The notes: generated by a model from the letters alone, not told the origin. A stretch of 5,235 bases of DNA from Tissierellia bacterium (GCA_012518745.1 JAAYRM010000064.1:1-5235), one strand, 5' to 3'. Shown: positions 1 to 5,235, counted from the stretch's first letter. Program-made: numbers and translations.

Positions 1-130
1 ACCACTCTTGATAAGAGCATATTATTTATACGTTTGATAGATATTTTATACCTAGTAGTTCACTTTGTCAACCTACGTTTCTAATATTTTATTAAAGATT
101 TATTTTGTTTATGCCTATTTCTTACATATA

Positions 131-155
131 TATTCATGAAACCTTTCCATGAATA
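131..155. repeat. Perfect 8-bp inverted repeat upstream of the coat genes
   Basis: TATTCATG (131-138) is the exact reverse complement of CATGAATA (148-155), separated by 9 nt. No T-run follows the right arm, so it does not look like an intrinsic terminator. It lies 67 nt before the first coat-gene start, and its right arm overlaps a candidate -35 element (150-155). An operator for a DNA-binding regulator is therefore possible, but no known regulator site was recognised. A chance palindrome in AT-rich DNA cannot be excluded. Confidence 0.4.
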
Positions 156-180
156 AACTAATCTATTGGGAGCCAAAATA
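150..180 (+). promoter_or_regulatory. Candidate sigma-G-like (forespore) promoter
   Basis: TGAATA (150-155) followed after 18 nt by CAAAATA (174-180) resembles the sigma-G consensus known from Bacillus (about TGMATA, 17-18 nt, CATWMTA). The -35 matches fully and the -10 matches 6 of 7 positions. Transcription would start near 187, giving a leader of about 35 nt before the ribosome-binding site. The downstream genes are sporulation-type, which fits. The region is AT-rich, so chance matches are likely, and no classical housekeeping promoter of comparable quality was seen here. Confidence 0.35.
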
Positions 181-221
181 GAATAAAGGATTTTAAATAA
201 ACCTACGAAAGGAGAAATTTC

Positions 222-431
222 ATGCCCCTTAAAAATTCTATCAATATGGGCAGTATTAATCAATTGGAGCTTCAGAACCTAAGGGAAATAATTGGGAGTC
301 ATCAGACCATGGTGACTAAATTCGATTTTTATTCTAACCAATGTCAGGATCCACAATTAAAGCAGCTATTTAAACAATCATCCCAGGATGCCCAAACGAC
401 GGTTACAAGCTTTATCAATTCATTGAAATAG
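222..431 (+). CDS. Small helical CotF-like spore-coat protein (putative)
   Basis: This 69-residue soluble protein has no signal peptide or membrane segment. The ATG at 222 is preceded by a good ribosome-binding site, AAAGGAGA, at 208-215. The protein is Gln-rich and mostly helical, with a first helix around residues 12-31 carrying a Glu-Leu-Gln-Asn-Leu then His27-Gln28 pattern, and a second around 45-68. Residues 41-57 (Cys-Gln-Asp-Pro-Gln-Leu-Lys to Ala57) align without gaps to Cys28-Ala44 of the next gene product, with Cys, Gln, Leu, Gln and Ala identical and Lys/Arg, Asp/Asn and Asp/Glu conservative. I infer a diverged Coat_F-type, half-ferritin-like helical protein of the spore. It sits 11 nt upstream of the clearer Coat_F gene, so the two are very likely co-transcribed. 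The family call rests on this similarity and on context; it could instead be annotated as hypothetical. Confidence 0.75.
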   Translation: MPLKNSINMGSINQLELQNLREIIGSHQTMVTKFDFYSNQCQDPQLKQLFKQSSQDAQTTVTSFINSLK

Positions 432-442
432 GAGGAGAGAAG

Positions 443-697
443 ATGCAAGAGAAGGATATGGTAAGTGATGCCCTAGCAGGAACTAAGGCAAGTATAGACA
501 GCTATACCAAGGCCGTTACTGAATGTGCAAATCAACAACTTAGAAGCACCCTGCAACAGCTGAGGAATGAAGCTGAACAATTCCAATATCAATTATTTCA
601 AATGGCTGAGCAAAAAGGATATTATGTACCGGCACCTGCTGCGGATTCCAACGATATACAGCAGGTGAAATCCGGGTTGACCGGGGGTAATATGTAA
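443..697 (+). CDS. CotF-family spore coat protein
   Basis: This 84-residue protein matches the Coat_F family (spore coat proteins such as Bacillus CotF, YhcQ and YraG). An N-terminal Lys-Asp-Met...Asp-Ala-Leu-Ala segment (residues 4-12) is followed by Lys-Ala-Ser-Ile-Asp-Ser-Tyr (15-21), Thr-Glu-Cys (26-28) and Gln-Leu-Arg (32-34). A long amphipathic helix with Arg-Asn-Glu-Ala-Glu-Gln (41-46) comes next, then the typical closing Lys-Gly-Tyr-Tyr-x-Pro-Ala (58-64). The last 20 residues are a Gly/Asn/Asp-rich tail. Family members are small alpha-helical proteins deposited in or under the spore coat; the precise role is unclear. The ATG at 443 follows a strong AGGAGG (430-435) that overlaps the stop codon of the preceding gene, so the pair forms a small operon. 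Length is that of a single-domain member, about half of B. subtilis CotF (160 residues). I am sure of the family but do not assign orthology to a named gene. Confidence 0.9.
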   Translation: MQEKDMVSDALAGTKASIDSYTKAVTECANQQLRSTLQQLRNEAEQFQYQLFQMAEQKGYYVPAPAADSNDIQQVKSGLTGGNM

Positions 698-705
698 TAG
701 AGATG

Positions 706-744
706 GGCATCGGGCATGTTTTTCACTATCCGATGCCTTATCGG
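706..744 (+). terminator. Hairpin after the coat genes, possible weak terminator
   Basis: GGCATCGG (706-713) pairs perfectly with CCGATGCC (730-737) across a 16-nt loop, beginning 9 nt after the coat-gene stop codon. It is well placed to end the coat transcript. The following bases (TTATCGG) are not a run of Ts, so it is not a classical intrinsic terminator. The right arm CCGAT (730-734) can alternatively pair with ATCGG (740-744) over a 5-nt loop, giving two mutually exclusive hairpins. It may be a terminator or an RNA-stabilising 3' end. Confidence 0.45.
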
Positions 745-756
745 TATATATAAATA

Positions 757-786
757 TTGGACAAGTATGATAATATATTACTATAC
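757..786 (+). promoter_or_regulatory. Possible promoter for the permease gene (weak)
   Basis: The gene-free stretch 698-845 should contain a promoter for the permease. The best -35 seen is TTGGAC (757-762). Downstream, TACTAT (779-784, 16-nt spacing) or ACTATA (780-785, 17-nt spacing) could serve as a poor -10. The surrounding DNA is rich in TATA-like words, so the exact element cannot be fixed by eye. A GATAAT at 769-774 is a better -10 but lacks a recognisable -35. Confidence 0.25.
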
Positions 787-845
787 ATAGAATAGGAATG
801 ATGGAAGGGTAGGAATGACGGAATTTAATAAATGGGGTGATAGAT

Positions 846-2453
846 ATGAATCCACCGGTCAGTTTATTCATGTGGATTATGGCTTCATTGCCAATAGCAA
901 TTCTCCTATTACTGATGCTCAGGTTTCAATGGGGAGCGGCGAAGGCGGCTCCGATAGGATTGTTTGTCGCTATATCGGTTGCAATAATTTCCTATAGGGC
1001 TAACTGGCATATGATAGCGTTAGAGGGTGCGAAGGGGATTTGGAATGCCTTCACCATTCTTATTATAATATGGCCAGCTATTTTGATCTACGAGGTTACA
1101 GATGAGGCTAAGGCCTTTGAGGTCTTTCGTAAGGGCATGCAAGCATTTACCGCCAACGAATTATTACAGATATTATCTATAGGATGGGTATTCGTAAGCT
1201 TTCTGCAGGGCATCACGGGTTTTGGAGTGCCCATAGCTATAGGGGTACCTCTACTTATCGGGATAGGGGTAAGGCCGATTTGGGCAGTAATAATACCTCT
1301 ATTAGGACATGCTTGGGCGGGAACCTTTGGCACCTTGGCCGTTGCATGGCAATCCTTAATGCTACAAACTGGCTTTGTAGGGACAACTATGGCTAATAAT
1401 ATAGCCATTTGGGCAACCGGGCTCATATGGCTCATCAACTTCATAGCGGGAGCAGCTATCTGCTGGTTTTACGGAGGGGGCAAGGGCTTGAGGAGGGGAT
1501 TGCCTGCAGTAATCTTCATCTCTATCATACATGGCGGGGGACAGATGATCCTGAGCCAATTCAATCAGACCCTGGCAGCTTTTCTATCCACCTGTATTGC
1601 ATTGGGGATGGTATCTTTAATAGGAAGAAGCAAATTGTACAGGGAGAGATGGGCTATAGAAAATAGTGATATGATGGATAGAAGGATACGGGACAGAGGG
1701 ATAGAGGAGCATTCCGATATCACCTTTCATGAGGCCTTTCTACCCTATTATGCCTTAACTGGTATTACGCTGCTGATATTATTGGTAGCTCCCTTGAATC
1801 GGATCCTAGGAAGCTGGAGGATAGGATTTGCTTTCCCTATGACGGCAACTGGATATGGCATAATAAACCCTTCAACCGATCTATATCTGCCTTTGAGCCC
1901 CTTGACCCATGCGGGAACATTCTTGCTGATAGCCGGATTATTGGGCTACTATTATTTCTATAGAAGGGGATATATAGGCGAGGGAGGCGGTAGAAGGATA
2001 GGCGTTAGAATTATTAGGAAAACTGCTCCCTCTACCATCGCTATTGTAGGACTATTGATGATGTCAAGGATCATGAGTAGTACTGGGCAGACGGCGGTAT
2101 TAGCTGCGGGAACAGCTAAGGTATTTGGCAAGTACTATTCGGCCTTATCGCCATTTATAGGACTTTTGGGAACATTTGTAACGAGCAGTAATATGTCCTC
2201 CAATATTCTCTTTGGTGAATTTCAACAGACAACTGCAAGGATATTGGAATTAAATGAGGCTGCTATCCTAGGAGCGCAAACTGCAGGTGGGGCTATCGGG
2301 AACCTCATCGCACCGGGTAGCACTATATTGGGAGCCACTACAGCGGGAATCTTGGGTCAAGAGGGCTCGGTATTGCGCAAAACGCTTCCCATAGCCCTGG
2401 GCATTACATCGATATGCAGCATCATAGTGTTCCTGATATTAATTGTTGCATAA
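846..2453 (+). CDS. lctP: LctP-family L-lactate/glycolate-type permease
   Basis: This 535-residue polytopic membrane protein belongs to the lactate permease family (LctP/LldP/LutP, TC 2.A.14), which imports L-lactate, D-lactate or glycolate, generally with protons. Hydrophobic segments run through the whole length, as expected for a 12-14 helix transporter. The family signature Phe-Leu-Gln-Gly-Ile-Thr-Gly-Phe-Gly-Val-Pro-Ile-Ala-Ile is at residues 119-132. The C-terminal block Ser-Ser-Asn-Met-Ser-Ser-Asn...Phe-Gly-Glu-Phe-Gln (about 446-460) and Gly-Ala-Gln-Thr-Ala-Gly-Gly-Ala-Ile-Gly-Asn (from 476) is also typical. A charged cytosolic loop lies at about residues 259-298. Length is close to E. 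coli LldP (551). I chose ATG 846 because GGGGTGAT (834-841) sits just before it; an in-frame GTG at 837 would add three residues but has no good ribosome-binding site. No lactate dehydrogenase, lut gene or regulator is adjacent, so the substrate is not proven. The lactate assignment is by family only. Confidence 0.9.
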   Translation: MNPPVSLFMWIMASLPIAILLLLMLRFQWGAAKAAPIGLFVAISVAIISYRANWHMIALEGAKGIWNAFTILIIIWPAILIYEVTDEAKAFEVFRKGMQAFTANELLQILSIGWVFVSFLQGITGFGVPIAIGVPLLIGIGVRPIWAVIIPLLGHAWAGTFGTLAVAWQSLMLQTGFVGTTMANNIAIWATGLIWLINFIAGAAICWFYGGGKGLRRGLPAVIFISIIHGGGQMILSQFNQTLAAFLSTCIALGMVSLIGRSKLYRERWAIENSDMMDRRIRDRGIEEHSDITFHEAFLPYYALTGITLLILLVAPLNRILGSWRIGFAFPMTATGYGIINPSTDLYLPLSPLTHAGTFLLIAGLLGYYYFYRRGYIGEGGGRRIGVRIIRKTAPSTIAIVGLLMMSRIMSSTGQTAVLAAGTAKVFGKYYSALSPFIGLLGTFVTSSNMSSNILFGEFQQTTARILELNEAAILGAQTAGGAIGNLIAPGSTILGATTAGILGQEGSVLRKTLPIALGITSICSIIVFLILIVA

Positions 2454-2479
2454 AGCTACGGAAATCCGACGTTTATTTG

Positions 2480-2508
2480 TTGACATTGCCTATCCGGTAT
2501 GTTACCTT
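2480..2508 (+). promoter_or_regulatory. Probable housekeeping promoter of the pyr operon
   Basis: A perfect -35, TTGACA (2480-2485), is followed by a 17-nt spacer and TACCTT (2503-2508). That -10 is weak (3 of 6 matches) but is preceded at the correct place by TG-T (2500-2502), an extended -10 that can compensate. Transcription would begin near 2515, giving a leader of about 140 nt before pyrB that carries all the hairpins described below. GGTA (2496-2499) and TACC (2503-2506) form a small inverted repeat over the -10, of uncertain meaning. Confidence 0.6.
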
Positions 2509-2525
2509 TATATAGATATCGAGAA

Positions 2526-2589
2526 CCTTAAATCCGAACCAAAGGATTCGGGGGGAGGACGTAGCGTATATAGGATACTTATGCCTTCC
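2526..2589 (+). promoter_or_regulatory. Putative attenuator: competing leader hairpins before pyrB
   Basis: The RNA can fold in two exclusive ways. In one, CCTT (2526-2529) pairs with GAGG (2555-2558) below an upper stem CCGAA (2534-2538)/TTCGG (2547-2551), with CC/GG extending it across a bulged A and an AAA loop. In the other, GGGAGG (2553-2558) pairs with CCTTCC (2584-2589), the left arm of the terminator, with one G-U pair and an inner GTAT/ATAC hairpin (2566-2569/2575-2578). The first fold would leave the terminator free; the second would prevent it. This is the anti-antiterminator/antiterminator layout of Gram-positive pyr attenuators. The loop does not carry the usual PyrR-recognised CnGnGAGG sequence, so the ligand or protein is unknown. 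Pairings were found by eye, without energy calculation. Confidence 0.5.
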
Positions 2590-2607
2590 TAATGGAAGGT
2601 TTTTTTT
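2584..2607 (+). terminator. Intrinsic terminator in the pyr leader (attenuator terminator)
   Basis: CCTTCC (2584-2589) and GGAAGG (2594-2599) form a perfect 6-bp stem with a TAAT loop, followed directly by eight Ts (2600-2607). It lies 48 nt upstream of the pyrB start and downstream of the likely promoter, so it would stop transcription before the operon unless overridden. That position is the hallmark of attenuation. It could also end read-through from the permease gene, for which no other terminator was seen. Confidence 0.88.
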
Positions 2608-2614
2608 ACGCAAA

Positions 2615-2644
2615 CCTTTAATTGTATCTGGAGAAATTAAAAGG
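2615..2644 (+). promoter_or_regulatory. Hairpin covering part of the pyrB ribosome-binding site
   Basis: CCTTTAATT (2615-2623) pairs with AATT-A-AAAGG (2635-2644) through nine base pairs with one bulged A (2639), leaving an 11-nt loop. The right arm contains the AAGG that begins the pyrB ribosome-binding site AGGAGG (2642-2647). The fold would partly hide this site in transcripts that pass the upstream terminator. The stem is AU-rich and may be unstable, so the regulatory effect is inference. Confidence 0.4.
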
Positions 2645-2655
2645 AGGCTGGGAAT

Positions 2656-3579
2656 ATGTTGCAGGGAAAACATCTTATAGATCCCGAGGATTTTTCCATA
2701 GAGGAATTGGGGAGCATCTTGGAATTGGCAGAGGACATGCTAAATAATCAGGCGAAATTTAAGGACGTATGCAATGGGCAGATATTGGGAACCCTATTCT
2801 ATGAACCCAGTACAAGGACAAGATTTAGTTTTGAGGCGGCTATGATTAGACTAGGGGGAAGGGTAATCGGTTTCGCAGAGCCGGGATCTAGCTCGGTTAT
2901 GAAGGGCGAAAGCATCCCCGATACCATAAGAACTGTAGCCTCCTATGTTGATATAATCGCTATGAGGCATCCAAAAGAAGGGGCACCTAAATATGCATCC
3001 TACTATTCACCAATACCTATCATCAATGCGGGAGACGGAGGTCACCAGCATCCAACCCAAATGCTAACAGATCTCTTCACTATAAAAGAGGTGAAGGGGA
3101 AACTTTCAAATTTAACCATTGGCCTATGTGGGGACCTGAAGTTTGGTCGTACGGTCCATTCCCTAATAAAGGCAATGTCTAGATATGAAAACGTGAAATT
3201 CTTATTAATATCTCCTAATGAATTGCAAATACCAGAATATATAAGAACTGAAATTCTCGCCAATAAGGATATACCATTTACAGAAGTAGAGAGATTGGAA
3301 GATGTAATCGATTCATTGGATATACTATATATGACGAGGGTGCAGAAGGAAAGATTCTTCAATGAGGCAGATTATATAAGGCTGAAGGATAGCTATATCT
3401 TAGACAAGGAAAAGCTAAAATTGGCGAAAGACGATCTATCCATACTCCATCCATTTCCAAGGGTGAATGAAATCAGCTATGAAATAGATGAGGACCCAAG
3501 GGCCTGTTATTTCGATCAGCTTAAATACGGGATGTATGTAAGGATGGCGCTAATTGCAAAGCTATTGGGGGTGGCATAA
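2656..3579 (+). CDS. pyrB: Aspartate carbamoyltransferase, catalytic chain
   Basis: PyrB catalyses carbamoyl phosphate + L-aspartate to N-carbamoyl-L-aspartate, the committed step of pyrimidine synthesis, in the cytoplasm. The 307-residue length is normal for the family and nearly collinear with E. coli PyrB. The carbamoyl-phosphate site Ser-Thr-Arg-Thr-Arg is at 52-56. Ser80 and Lys83 lie in the loop contributed by a neighbouring subunit. Arg104, His132-Pro-Thr-Gln135, Arg165, Arg228 with Gln230, and His265-Pro-Phe-Pro-Arg269 match the known active-site positions, so the enzyme appears intact. ATG 2656 follows AGGAGG (2642-2647) with 8-nt spacing. Its stop codon overlaps the pyrI start (TAATG), so it should be made in step with the regulatory chain and assemble as a catalytic/regulatory holoenzyme. 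Expression is probably controlled by the attenuator just upstream. Confidence 0.98.
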   Translation: MLQGKHLIDPEDFSIEELGSILELAEDMLNNQAKFKDVCNGQILGTLFYEPSTRTRFSFEAAMIRLGGRVIGFAEPGSSSVMKGESIPDTIRTVASYVDIIAMRHPKEGAPKYASYYSPIPIINAGDGGHQHPTQMLTDLFTIKEVKGKLSNLTIGLCGDLKFGRTVHSLIKAMSRYENVKFLLISPNELQIPEYIRTEILANKDIPFTEVERLEDVIDSLDILYMTRVQKERFFNEADYIRLKDSYILDKEKLKLAKDDLSILHPFPRVNEISYEIDEDPRACYFDQLKYGMYVRMALIAKLLGVA

Positions 3580-4007
3580 TGCTATATATAGATAGTATCT
3601 CTAAGGGAATAGTGATAGACCATATACGTGCAGGTGCTGGATTCAGTATATTTAAATATTTGGACTTGGATAAGGCCGATTTTACAGTAGCCCTTATAAT
3701 AAATGCACCCAGTAAAAAACTTGGGAAGAAGGATTTAATCAAGATTGAAAATAAAATCGATTTGGATTTAGCTATGCTAGGCTTTATAGATCCTAATATA
3801 ACGGTAAATATAATCGAGGGCGAAAAGATCGTTGAAAAAATCAACCTCTCCCTACCTAGGAGGGTTGAGGGAATAATCGAATGCAAGAATCCAAGATGTG
3901 TAACATCCATGGAGAGGAATATAGTTCATAAATTTGTGTTAATGGATGAGAAGGATGGGGTATATAAATGTGAGTACTGTGATCAAATATATTCTTGGGA
4001 GGGATAG
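3579..4007 (+). CDS. pyrI: Aspartate carbamoyltransferase, regulatory chain
   Basis: PyrI is the non-catalytic chain that binds nucleotide effectors (CTP/ATP in E. coli) and joins PyrB trimers. The 142-residue product has the N-terminal allosteric domain with Lys-Gly-Ile-Val-Ile-Asp-His-Ile at 9-16 and Gly-Lys-Lys-Asp-Leu-Ile-Lys-Ile-Glu-Asn at 49-58, both strongly conserved. The C-terminal zinc domain has Cys102, Cys107, Cys131 and Cys134, with the same spacing as the four zinc ligands of E. coli PyrI. It is about ten residues shorter than the E. coli protein (153), mainly at the ends. The ATG shares its A with the pyrB stop codon, and GGGGGTGG (3567-3574) inside pyrB is the ribosome-binding site. 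This arrangement ties synthesis of the two chains together. All key residues are present, so effector regulation of the enzyme is likely; which nucleotide acts cannot be told. Confidence 0.97.
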   Translation: MLYIDSISKGIVIDHIRAGAGFSIFKYLDLDKADFTVALIINAPSKKLGKKDLIKIENKIDLDLAMLGFIDPNITVNIIEGEKIVEKINLSLPRRVEGIIECKNPRCVTSMERNIVHKFVLMDEKDGVYKCEYCDQIYSWEG

Positions 4008-4009
4008 AG

Positions 4010-5212
4010 GTGGAGGTTTTAATCAGGAATATTAGAATGGTCGACGAAACAAAGGATATGCAGGGGGATATCTATATCAAGGATGGCCGAATTGAAGACT
4101 ATGGGGAGAACCTGCACTACAATTGCAAGACCATAGAAGGTAATAATCTGGTGGCATTGCCCTCATTTATAGATATGCATGTCCATTTTAGGGAACCGGG
4201 ACATACATATAAGGAGGATATATATACGGGAAGCAAGGCGGCATTGAGGGGAGGGTATACCCTGGTGAACCTTATGGGTAATACCGACCCTATATGTAGC
4301 AATATGGATATAGTAAATTATGTATTAGATAGATCTGCGGAATTGGATTTAATAGATATACATCAGACGGTTTCCATAACCGAAAATTTTGATGGCAAGA
4401 CATTGAAACACCTGGACGGTCTAGATGATAGGGTGAAATTTATATCCGATGACGGCAAGGGGGTCCAATCCAATTACATAATGTACAAGGCCATGATCAA
4501 GGCTGATGAGCTGGATTTGATCATAATAGCACATGAGGAAGATGCGGAGATAGTTGAAGAGGACGCCCGGTTATCGGAAAACATCATGACCTTCAGGGAT
4601 ATATACCTATCCAAATTGACCGAGGCTCGATTGCATCTGGCACATGTAAGCACCAAGGAAGCGATTGAGGGGATAAGGAGAGCCAAGAGAGATGGGGTAA
4701 ACGTTACCTGCGAAGTAACCCCTCATCATATATCCCTACACGATAGCGACTATAGGGTAAACCCCCCAATAAGGAGCATGGATGATGTAGGGGCGCTCAT
4801 ACATGGGATAGTGGATGGAACTGTGGATATCATAGCGACGGATCATGCCCCCCATTCCGAAGAGGATAAGGCTGATGGTGCCCCTGGAATTTCAGGCATA
4901 GAGACGGCCTTTCCCATATGCTATACCACATTGGTCAGGTTTGGGCAGATTCCCTTAACTCGATTATCCCAGCTTATGTCCGGCACCCCTGGAAGGTTGA
5001 TGGGTGTAAATAAGGGAAGGATAGAGAGAGGATACGATGGGGATATAGTCCTCGTAGATCTGAACAAGGAGATTGAAGTTAATGGGGATGAATTCGTATC
5101 CAAGGGGAAGAACACACCCTTTAATGGCAAGAGGTTCTATGGGGAAGTAATTGCCACCATAAGGAAAGGGGATATAAAGTACGATGGGGGGATAGAAATT
5201 GATAATAGATAG
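4010..5212 (+). CDS. pyrC: Dihydroorotase (class I)
   Basis: PyrC is a zinc amidohydrolase that cyclises N-carbamoyl-aspartate to dihydroorotate, the third step of the pathway. From the GTG at 4010 the protein has 400 residues. Visible motifs are the metal-binding Asp-Met-His57-Val-His59 with Phe-Arg-Glu-Pro-Gly; Asn91 in Gly-Asn-Thr-Asp-Pro; Ser-Asp-Asp-Gly at 146-149, the likely metal-bridging Asp; His175 in Ala-His-Glu-Glu-Asp; His212 in His-Val-Ser-Thr; Glu-Val-Thr-Pro-His-His at 235-240; Asn-Pro-Pro-Ile-Arg at 251-255; and the catalytic Thr-Asp278-His-Ala-Pro-His. The active site looks complete. The GTG is chosen because GGGAGGG (3998-4003 region) lies 6 nt before it, 2 nt after the pyrI stop; an in-frame TTG at 3995 would add five residues but lacks a ribosome-binding site. 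Ala-His-Glu-Glu replaces the common Ala-His-Cys-Glu. Hydantoinases share the fold, but motifs and operon context favour dihydroorotase. Confidence 0.96.
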   Translation: MEVLIRNIRMVDETKDMQGDIYIKDGRIEDYGENLHYNCKTIEGNNLVALPSFIDMHVHFREPGHTYKEDIYTGSKAALRGGYTLVNLMGNTDPICSNMDIVNYVLDRSAELDLIDIHQTVSITENFDGKTLKHLDGLDDRVKFISDDGKGVQSNYIMYKAMIKADELDLIIIAHEEDAEIVEEDARLSENIMTFRDIYLSKLTEARLHLAHVSTKEAIEGIRRAKRDGVNVTCEVTPHHISLHDSDYRVNPPIRSMDDVGALIHGIVDGTVDIIATDHAPHSEEDKADGAPGISGIETAFPICYTTLVRFGQIPLTRLSQLMSGTPGRLMGVNKGRIERGYDGDIVLVDLNKEIEVNGDEFVSKGKNTPFNGKRFYGEVIATIRKGDIKYDGGIEIDNR

Positions 5213-5235
5213 GCTATATAGCGAAGTTGAAGATA
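5199..5235 (+). CDS. pyrF: Start of probable orotidine-5'-phosphate decarboxylase (partial)
   Basis: A new reading frame opens at TTG 5199, overlapping the last 14 nt of pyrC, and runs off the window after 12 codons (Met-Ile-Ile-Asp-Arg-Leu-Tyr-Ser-Glu-Val-Glu-Asp). A G-run (GATGGGGGGAT, 5183-5193) gives a usable ribosome-binding site. The start resembles clostridial PyrF (OMP decarboxylase, OMP to UMP), which often begins Met-Ile-Asp-Arg-Leu, and pyrF commonly follows pyrB-pyrI-pyrC in Clostridia. The evidence is short: the frame and spacing are good, but the family name is inference from 12 residues plus context. Confidence 0.6.
   Translation, partial: MIIDRLYSEVED

Noticed and set aside
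5..17. Short hairpin CTCTT-GAT-AAGAG at the left edge as terminator of an upstream gene
   Set aside because: Only five pairs with a 3-nt loop and no T-run afterwards; not supportable as a terminator.
81..263. Minus-strand frame of 60 codons in the left intergenic region
   Set aside because: It covers the promoter and ribosome-binding site of the first coat gene, runs into that gene, and has no recognisable features; treated as chance in AT-rich DNA.
593..871. Minus-strand frame of 92 codons across the coat-gene end and the intergenic hairpin
   Set aside because: It overlaps the Coat_F gene antisense, its product shows no recognisable domain, and it crosses the hairpin region.
815..997. 60-codon frame starting at ATG 815, overlapping the permease start
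   Set aside because: It lies mostly inside the permease gene in another frame, has no family features, and the permease frame has the strong ribosome-binding site and clear protein signature.
2459..2468. CGG-AAAT-CCG after the permease stop as a terminator
   Set aside because: The stem has three or four pairs and no T-run; too weak to call.
2581..2592. Leader peptide (ATG-CCT-TCC-TAA) in the pyr leader, as for ribosome-coupled attenuation in E. coli pyrBI
   Set aside because: It has only three codons, sits inside the terminator stem, and the nearest ribosome-binding-like GGGAGG is 22 nt upstream, too far to serve it.
3521..3910. Minus-strand frame of 129 codons antisense to pyrB/pyrI
   Set aside because: It lies over two well-supported enzyme genes and its Ser/Ile-rich translation is what the reverse of such codons gives; no ribosome-binding site or motif was found.
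1..5235. CRISPR arrays, tRNA/rRNA genes, insertion sequences or phage parts
   Set aside because: No regularly spaced repeats, cloverleaf-like segments, transposase-like frames or terminal repeats were seen on either strand.

Overview
The window looks like chromosomal DNA of a spore-forming, Gram-positive anaerobe of the Clostridia type (Firmicutes). Four things point that way: CotF-type spore-coat genes, strong AGGAGG-like ribosome-binding sites before nearly every gene, heavy use of ATA (Ile) and AGG/AGA (Arg) codons, and a pyrB-pyrI-pyrC order in which a separate regulatory chain (PyrI) accompanies aspartate transcarbamoylase. The exact genus cannot be read from the sequence. All convincing genes are on the + strand.

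Layout. 1-221 is AT-rich non-coding DNA with a perfect inverted repeat and a possible sporulation promoter. 222-697 holds two small, tightly spaced genes for helical spore-coat proteins; the second is a clear Coat_F-family protein and the first looks like a diverged paralogue. A modest hairpin follows. 846-2453 encodes a large LctP-family (lactate/glycolate-type) permease that stands alone. 2454-2655 is a gene-free leader with a promoter, alternative hairpins and a textbook intrinsic terminator placed before pyrB. 2656-5235 is the start of a pyrimidine operon: pyrB, pyrI, pyrC and the first codons of a gene that reads like pyrF. Junctions overlap or have only a 2-nt gap, so the genes are probably translationally coupled.

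How the genes work together. PyrB is the catalytic chain and PyrI the zinc-binding allosteric chain of aspartate transcarbamoylase, the committed step of UMP synthesis. PyrC then cyclises carbamoyl-aspartate to dihydroorotate. PyrF, if correctly read, acts at the last step (OMP to UMP). The leader can be folded into competing structures typical of transcription attenuation, but no canonical PyrR-binding loop was recognised. A second small hairpin covers part of the pyrB ribosome-binding site.

Overall the genes belong to known families, and no wholly new system is evident. The parts most worth a second look are the pyr leader and the tandem half-size CotF-like pair with its candidate forespore promoter.
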